This document shows positions 6,012 to 9,518 of a stretch of DNA of 9,518 bases, in pieces. The position numbers and the translations under genes were made by a program. The DNA lies in assembly GCA_016844425.1 (NCBI GenBank), contig JAERML010000110.1:1-9518 (forward strand), read 5' to 3'. The notes under the pieces were generated by a model, which did no database searches, was not told where the DNA came from, and saw only the letters and a list, made by a program, of their open reading frames with translations. The DNA is from Bacteroidota bacterium (GTDB lineage Bacteria > Bacteroidota > UBA10030 > UBA6906). Numbering within the stretch: position 1 is the first letter of the stretch; every line of letters starts with the position of its first letter.

Positions 6012-7229
6012 ATGCTTACCGGCAAACATATTCTTCTGGGAGTCACCGGAGGCATCGCTGCATACAAGAGCGCCTGGCTGGTGCGGGAGTTCGTAAAGGC
6101 GGGTGCCGAGGTTCAGGTGGTGATGACGCGGGCCGCCACCCAGTTTGTCACGCCGCTCACACTCTCCACACTCTCCCGCAGAGAAATAATCGCGGAAATG
6201 TTCCCCCCATCGCCGGATCAAACCACCGCGCAGTGGACGAAGCACATTGATCTTGCCCTCTGGGGTGACGTAATGCTGATCGCGCCGGCCACCGCGAACA
6301 CAATCGCGAAAATTGCCCACGGTCTCGCCGATGATTTTCTCTCTACTCTCGTCCTTGCCATTCGTTGTCCGCTGATGCTGGCTCCCTCCATGGATGTGGA
6401 CATGTTGCAGAACGAGATAACCCAGCGGAATATCGGTTCGCTGAAGGAAACCGGATGTTTCATAGTCGACCCCGAGGCAGGCGAGCTTGCCAGCGGGCTC
6501 ACCGGACCCGGGCGCTTACCTGAGCTGGATGTGCTGATCAAAGCCGTGGATGGACTACTTGAAAAGATTCACCGGGATCTGCGGGGAAAGCGAGTGCTCG
6601 TCACTGCTGGTCCGACACAGGAACCGATTGACCCTGTCCGCTACATAGGGAACAGGTCGTCCGGCAAGATGGGCTTTGCGATCGCCAGAGCCGCCGCGTT
6701 GCGTGGCGCCGAGGTGACTCTCGTTAGCGGTCCGGTCACGTTGAAGACGCCTCGCAACACCACGCGCATCGATGTTAACACTGCTGTTGAGATGAAGGTG
6801 GCCGTGGAGAAGGAGTTCCCGTCCGCGGATGTGGTGATCATGTCGGCGGCAGTGGCGGACTTCGCTCCGGCGGCCCCCGAGCAGCAGAAGATCAAACGGA
6901 ACGCACATGCCGGCGAGGATTACACGCTGCAACTACGGAAGAATCCCGACATCCTGAAGTCGCTTGGCGAGAAGAAGACACGCCAGGTGCTCGTGGGGTT
7001 TGCTCTTGAAACGGAGAACGGTGTAGCGAATGCACGGGAAAAGTTGTTGTCCAAGCGGCTCGATGCGATCGTGCTGAACAACCCCAATGACGAAGGGGCG
7101 GCATTAGGAACGGATACGAATGTTGTCACCGTAATAACAGCGGCGGGCACGGTTGAGCAACTCCCGAGGATGTCGAAGTTCGATGTGGCAAACGAACTGC
7201 TAAACCGGGTGGTACCGCTTCTGAAGTAG
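6012..7229 (+). CDS. coaBC: Bifunctional phosphopantothenoylcysteine decarboxylase / phosphopantothenate-cysteine ligase
   Basis: This 405-residue enzyme carries out two steps of CoA synthesis: ligation of cysteine to 4'-phosphopantothenate (CoaB, C-terminal) and FMN-dependent decarboxylation to 4'-phosphopantetheine (CoaC, N-terminal). The CoaC domain starts GKHILLGVTGGIAAYK and carries the catalytic histidine in TKHIDLALW (H78) and the flavin-binding APATANTIAKIAHGLADD. The motif that is PxMNxxM in E. coli reads PSMDVDM here, and the substrate-clamp Cys region reads GELASGLTGPGRL without Cys; both forms recall Bacteroidota-type enzymes. The CoaB domain shows VLVTAGPTQEPIDPVRYIGN, RSSGKMG, SAAVADF and QKIKR, with the final LNNP region. 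An in-frame GTG at 5997 would add five residues but lacks a ribosome-binding site. It lies 18 nt after rpoZ and works in the same pathway as panE on the other side of the window. Confidence 0.95.
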   Translation: MLTGKHILLGVTGGIAAYKSAWLVREFVKAGAEVQVVMTRAATQFVTPLTLSTLSRREIIAEMFPPSPDQTTAQWTKHIDLALWGDVMLIAPATANTIAKIAHGLADDFLSTLVLAIRCPLMLAPSMDVDMLQNEITQRNIGSLKETGCFIVDPEAGELASGLTGPGRLPELDVLIKAVDGLLEKIHRDLRGKRVLVTAGPTQEPIDPVRYIGNRSSGKMGFAIARAAALRGAEVTLVSGPVTLKTPRNTTRIDVNTAVEMKVAVEKEFPSADVVIMSAAVADFAPAAPEQQKIKRNAHAGEDYTLQLRKNPDILKSLGEKKTRQVLVGFALETENGVANAREKLLSKRLDAIVLNNPNDEGAALGTDTNVVTVITAAGTVEQLPRMSKFDVANELLNRVVPLLK

Positions 7230-7258
7230 TCTTCCTTCCCAACCAGGTAGTATCCGGT

Positions 7259-8062
7259 ATGCCGGACGATCAGACAATACGCACCGACGGGGAAACCACC
7301 GATCCCTTCACCGCACTCAAGCAGTTCTTCCAGATCGAACAGGATCTCTTCGGTGAGCTGTTGATGGTCGAGCCTCAAACCACACAGAAAGAACCTGCCA
7401 TGCCGGCAAAGAAAGCACTGGCGGTTGCAGAGGAACCACTCCTCTTCGATCTCCCGGCCCCCGCTACGCCGTCCATCACCACGGAGCCATGGGGAACGGC
7501 GGCGTCACTCGATGAGTTAAACAAACAGATCTGTACATGTATGAAGTGTCCGCTTGGTGCGACCCGGACGAAGTTCGTGTTCGGTATCGGTAACCCGAAG
7601 GCGACGTTCATGCTGGTCGGTGAAGCACCCGGCGCCGATGAAGACGCACAGGGGGAACCCTTCGTTGGAAGAGCAGGCCAGTTGCTCAACAAGATTCTTG
7701 AGGCAATCCAGTTCAAACGGGAAGATGTGTACATCTGCAATATCCTGAAGTGCCGCCCGCCCGGGAACCGGAAGCCGTTACCGGAGGAAGTAGAACAGTG
7801 CATCCCGTACCTCCAAAAACAGGTCGAGCTCGTGAAGCCGAAGGTGATCCTGTGTCTTGGCCTGACTGCAGCGGAGAACTTGCTGGGTACGACGGAAAGT
7901 CTCGGAAGGCTGCGTGGGCGCGTTCTCACCTATCGGGAAATCCCGTTGATGGTGACCTATCATCCCGCTGCGCTGCTGCGCAACCCAAACTGGAAACGGC
8001 CGGCGTGGGAAGATGTACAAGCTATCCGAAAGCTGCATGATGAACTGGTTGCGAAGAATTAA
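7259..8062 (+). CDS. Family 4 uracil-DNA glycosylase (4Fe-4S)
   Basis: This 267-residue protein is a family 4 (UDGa) enzyme that removes uracil from DNA to start base-excision repair. The C-terminal ~185 residues hold the whole domain: CMKC (C94, C97) plus C165 and C181 as likely 4Fe-4S ligands, in the spacing of known family members; motif GEAPGADEDAQGEPFVGRAG (121-140); ILKCRPPGNR (162-171); ILCLGLTAAENLLG (197-210); and the second active-site motif HPAALLRNP (H235). About 85 N-terminal residues precede the domain and look mostly disordered, with a hydrophobic stretch at 23-36 and PLLFDLPAP at 60-68. Family 4 proteins are often shorter. Met36 or Met48 are alternative starts, but ATG 7259 has AGGTAG about 8 bases upstream. 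It lies 29 nt after coaBC and 38 nt before dnaB, in a replication and repair context. Confidence 0.93.
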   Translation: MPDDQTIRTDGETTDPFTALKQFFQIEQDLFGELLMVEPQTTQKEPAMPAKKALAVAEEPLLFDLPAPATPSITTEPWGTAASLDELNKQICTCMKCPLGATRTKFVFGIGNPKATFMLVGEAPGADEDAQGEPFVGRAGQLLNKILEAIQFKREDVYICNILKCRPPGNRKPLPEEVEQCIPYLQKQVELVKPKVILCLGLTAAENLLGTTESLGRLRGRVLTYREIPLMVTYHPAALLRNPNWKRPAWEDVQAIRKLHDELVAKN

Positions 8063-8100
8063 GCATACGACAGAGTCACTTCAGAGAATCGAAGCACCAC

Positions 8101-9518
8101 ATGGCTGAAGCTGTTATACGACGAGGAATAGACCTTGCAGTTGAGCGGCCGTTGCCGGAGGGGCGTGTCCCGCCGCAAGCAGTGGACGTGGAGGCTCAGG
8201 TTCTCGGTGCGATGCTTCTGGAGAAGGAAGCTATCTCGAAAGTGATAGAGGTGTTGGAGGACGACGCCTTCCATGCCGAGTATCACCGGAAGATCTACCA
8301 GGCCATGATCGCGATGTTTGAGCGGAGCGAGCCAGTGGATACCATTACGCTGGCGGAGGAGCTGCGCCGCCGTGGTCACCTGGAGGTGGTGGGGGGCGAG
8401 CCGTATCTGGTGGAACTGACGATGCAGGTGACGTCGGCAGCGAACGTGGAGTATCATGCCCGCATCGTGCTCGAGAAGGCGTTGATGCGGAACCTCATTG
8501 CCGCAACCTCTGCTGTGGCCGCACGCGCCTTCGCACCGACGGAGGATGCGTTCGACCTTCTGGATCAAGCGGAACAGGCGATCTTCAGGATTTCGGAGAA
8601 GCGACTCAAGAAGAGCTTTGTCACAATGCACTCTGCGGTCCATGACACGCTGGAGATGCTGGAGAGCATCCACGGCAAGCATGGTGGTGTCACGGGAGTG
8701 CCGACCGGGTTCAGGGACCTCGACACGCTCACCGGCGGATTTCAGAACTCCGACCTGATTATCATCGCCGGTCGTCCCAGCTGTGGCAAGACGGCACTCT
8801 CCCTCTCGATCGCCCGCAACGCGGCGCTCCACAGCGAGAAACCCACACCCGTCGGCATTTTCTCTCTCGAAATGTCCACGCAGCAGTTGGTGATGCGCCT
8901 CCTCTGTGCGGAAGCCAAGGTGGATGCGCACGCAGTCCGGACGGGCCGACTGCCGGAAGACGACTGGAAGAAGCTGAGCATCGCGGCGGGCCGGCTCACG
9001 AACGCAAACATGTTCATAGACGACACGGCAAGTCTTGGCATTCTCGAGCTCCGCGCAAAAGCACGTCGGCTGAAAGCAGAACGAAACGTCGGTCTCATCG
9101 TCGTGGACTATCTTCAGTTGATGCAGGGTCCGAAGGGTTCTGAAAGCCGCGAGAAGGAAATCTCTGCAATCTCTCGCTCGCTCAAGGCGCTGGCGAAGGA
9201 GCTGAATATTCCGGTTGTCGCGCTCTCGCAGTTGAGTCGCGCGGTGGAGAGCAGAAACGACAAACGTCCGATCCTCTCGGACCTGCGCGAGTCGGGCGCA
9301 ATCGAGCAGGACGCCGATGTGGTTGCGTTCGTCCACCGGCCGGAGATGTACATCGACCCGAACTCCGAGGAAGCAGCCGAGGTTGCCGGCATGGCGGACA
9401 TCATCGTCGGCAAGCAGCGAAACGGGCCGATCGATGACGTGAAGCTTGCGTTTGTTCACCGCTATGCGCGGTTCGAGAATCTGGCGCCGGCAGGATTTGC
9501 TGCAATCCCGGCCTGTCC
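8101..9518 (+). CDS. dnaB: Replicative DNA helicase DnaB (3' end beyond the window)
   Basis: The first 472 residues of the hexameric replicative helicase are present, and the frame remains open at the window end. The N-terminal domain begins GRVPPQAVDVEAQVLGAMLLE (21-41), the typical DnaB opening, after a 20-residue leader. The RecA-like motor domain has TGVPTGFRDLDTLTGGF (198-214), Walker A GRPSCGKTA (224-232), FSLEMS with the catalytic Glu (E257 region), Walker B LIVVDYLQLM (332-341), ALSQLSRAVESRNDKRP (374-390), SDLRESGAIEQDADVV (393-408) and KQRNGP (438-443) with the Lys/Arg finger pair. Cys at the fourth Walker A position replaces the common Met. No intein interrupts the Walker A or later motifs. 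The ATG has no strong Shine-Dalgarno sequence. A long antisense frame over this gene is only a shadow. It is the last visible member of the cluster. Confidence 0.96.
   Translation, partial: MAEAVIRRGIDLAVERPLPEGRVPPQAVDVEAQVLGAMLLEKEAISKVIEVLEDDAFHAEYHRKIYQAMIAMFERSEPVDTITLAEELRRRGHLEVVGGEPYLVELTMQVTSAANVEYHARIVLEKALMRNLIAATSAVAARAFAPTEDAFDLLDQAEQAIFRISEKRLKKSFVTMHSAVHDTLEMLESIHGKHGGVTGVPTGFRDLDTLTGGFQNSDLIIIAGRPSCGKTALSLSIARNAALHSEKPTPVGIFSLEMSTQQLVMRLLCAEAKVDAHAVRTGRLPEDDWKKLSIAAGRLTNANMFIDDTASLGILELRAKARRLKAERNVGLIVVDYLQLMQGPKGSESREKEISAISRSLKALAKELNIPVVALSQLSRAVESRNDKRPILSDLRESGAIEQDADVVAFVHRPEMYIDPNSEEAAEVAGMADIIVGKQRNGPIDDVKLAFVHRYARFENLAPAGFAAIPAC

Noticed and set aside
8059..9459. Long antisense open frame (466 codons) on the minus strand
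   Set aside because: It lies opposite dnaB, whose motifs are complete on the plus strand. The antisense translation is rich in His, Arg and Cys and resembles no family. It is a shadow of codon bias.
8760..9460. Intein in dnaB
   Set aside because: Walker A through the KQR motif read continuously with normal spacing and no inserted domain.
1..9518. Mobile elements, CRISPR arrays, tRNA or rRNA genes
   Set aside because: No transposase, integrase, regularly spaced repeats, cloverleaf-like segments or rRNA-like stretches were seen. Nearly all of the window is explained by housekeeping genes.

Overview
The window reads as a housekeeping stretch of a bacterial chromosome. There is no sign of phage, insertion sequences, CRISPR, tRNA or rRNA. 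Protein signatures point to the Bacteroidota/Chlorobiota/Ignavibacteriota (FCB) group: the RVPMELELG segment in guanylate kinase, the PSMDVDM and GELASGL segments in CoaBC, and mostly weak or absent Shine-Dalgarno sequences. One promoter-like element also fits the Bacteroidota TAnnTTTG -7 consensus. This placement is made from memory of the families, without a search, and is moderate at best.

Left half (minus strand, transcribed right to left from about 4022): an NFACT/RqcH-type ribosome quality-control protein, a ketopantoate reductase (panE-like, pantothenate/CoA pathway), and a PLP-dependent cystathionine gamma-synthase/lyase family enzyme. Gaps are 45 and 31 nt, so the three may form one unit. 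A weak hairpin plus T-rich tract follows the NFACT stop codon and could limit read-through.

Centre (4023-4188): a 166-bp divergent intergenic region. It has a promoter-like element on each strand, a perfect match to the DnaA box TTATCCACA, and a second one-mismatch copy that touches the minus-strand -10.

Right half (plus strand): yicC - gmk - rpoZ - coaBC - family-4 uracil-DNA glycosylase - dnaB (cut by the window end). Gaps are 1 to 38 nt once gmk is read at its ancestral length, which suggests an operon linking RNA decay, guanine nucleotide supply, RNA polymerase omega, CoA synthesis, uracil repair and the replicative helicase. The core recalls the Bacillus subtilis yloA-yloC-gmk-rpoZ-coaBC-priA neighbourhood, but with udg-dnaB in place of priA and the NFACT gene turned to face the other way. 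PanE (left) and CoaBC (right) act in the same pantothenate-to-CoA pathway.

The most striking observation is in gmk. An exact 13-bp tandem duplication (5552-5577) shifts the frame and replaces the C-terminal VANDQLHRAIDEV segment with an unrelated 13-residue tail. Removing one copy restores a normal 188-residue guanylate kinase ending just before the rpoZ ribosome-binding site. Because Gmk is normally essential, this is a real recent mutation, a population variant or an assembly error. I found no convincing previously undescribed multi-gene system here.
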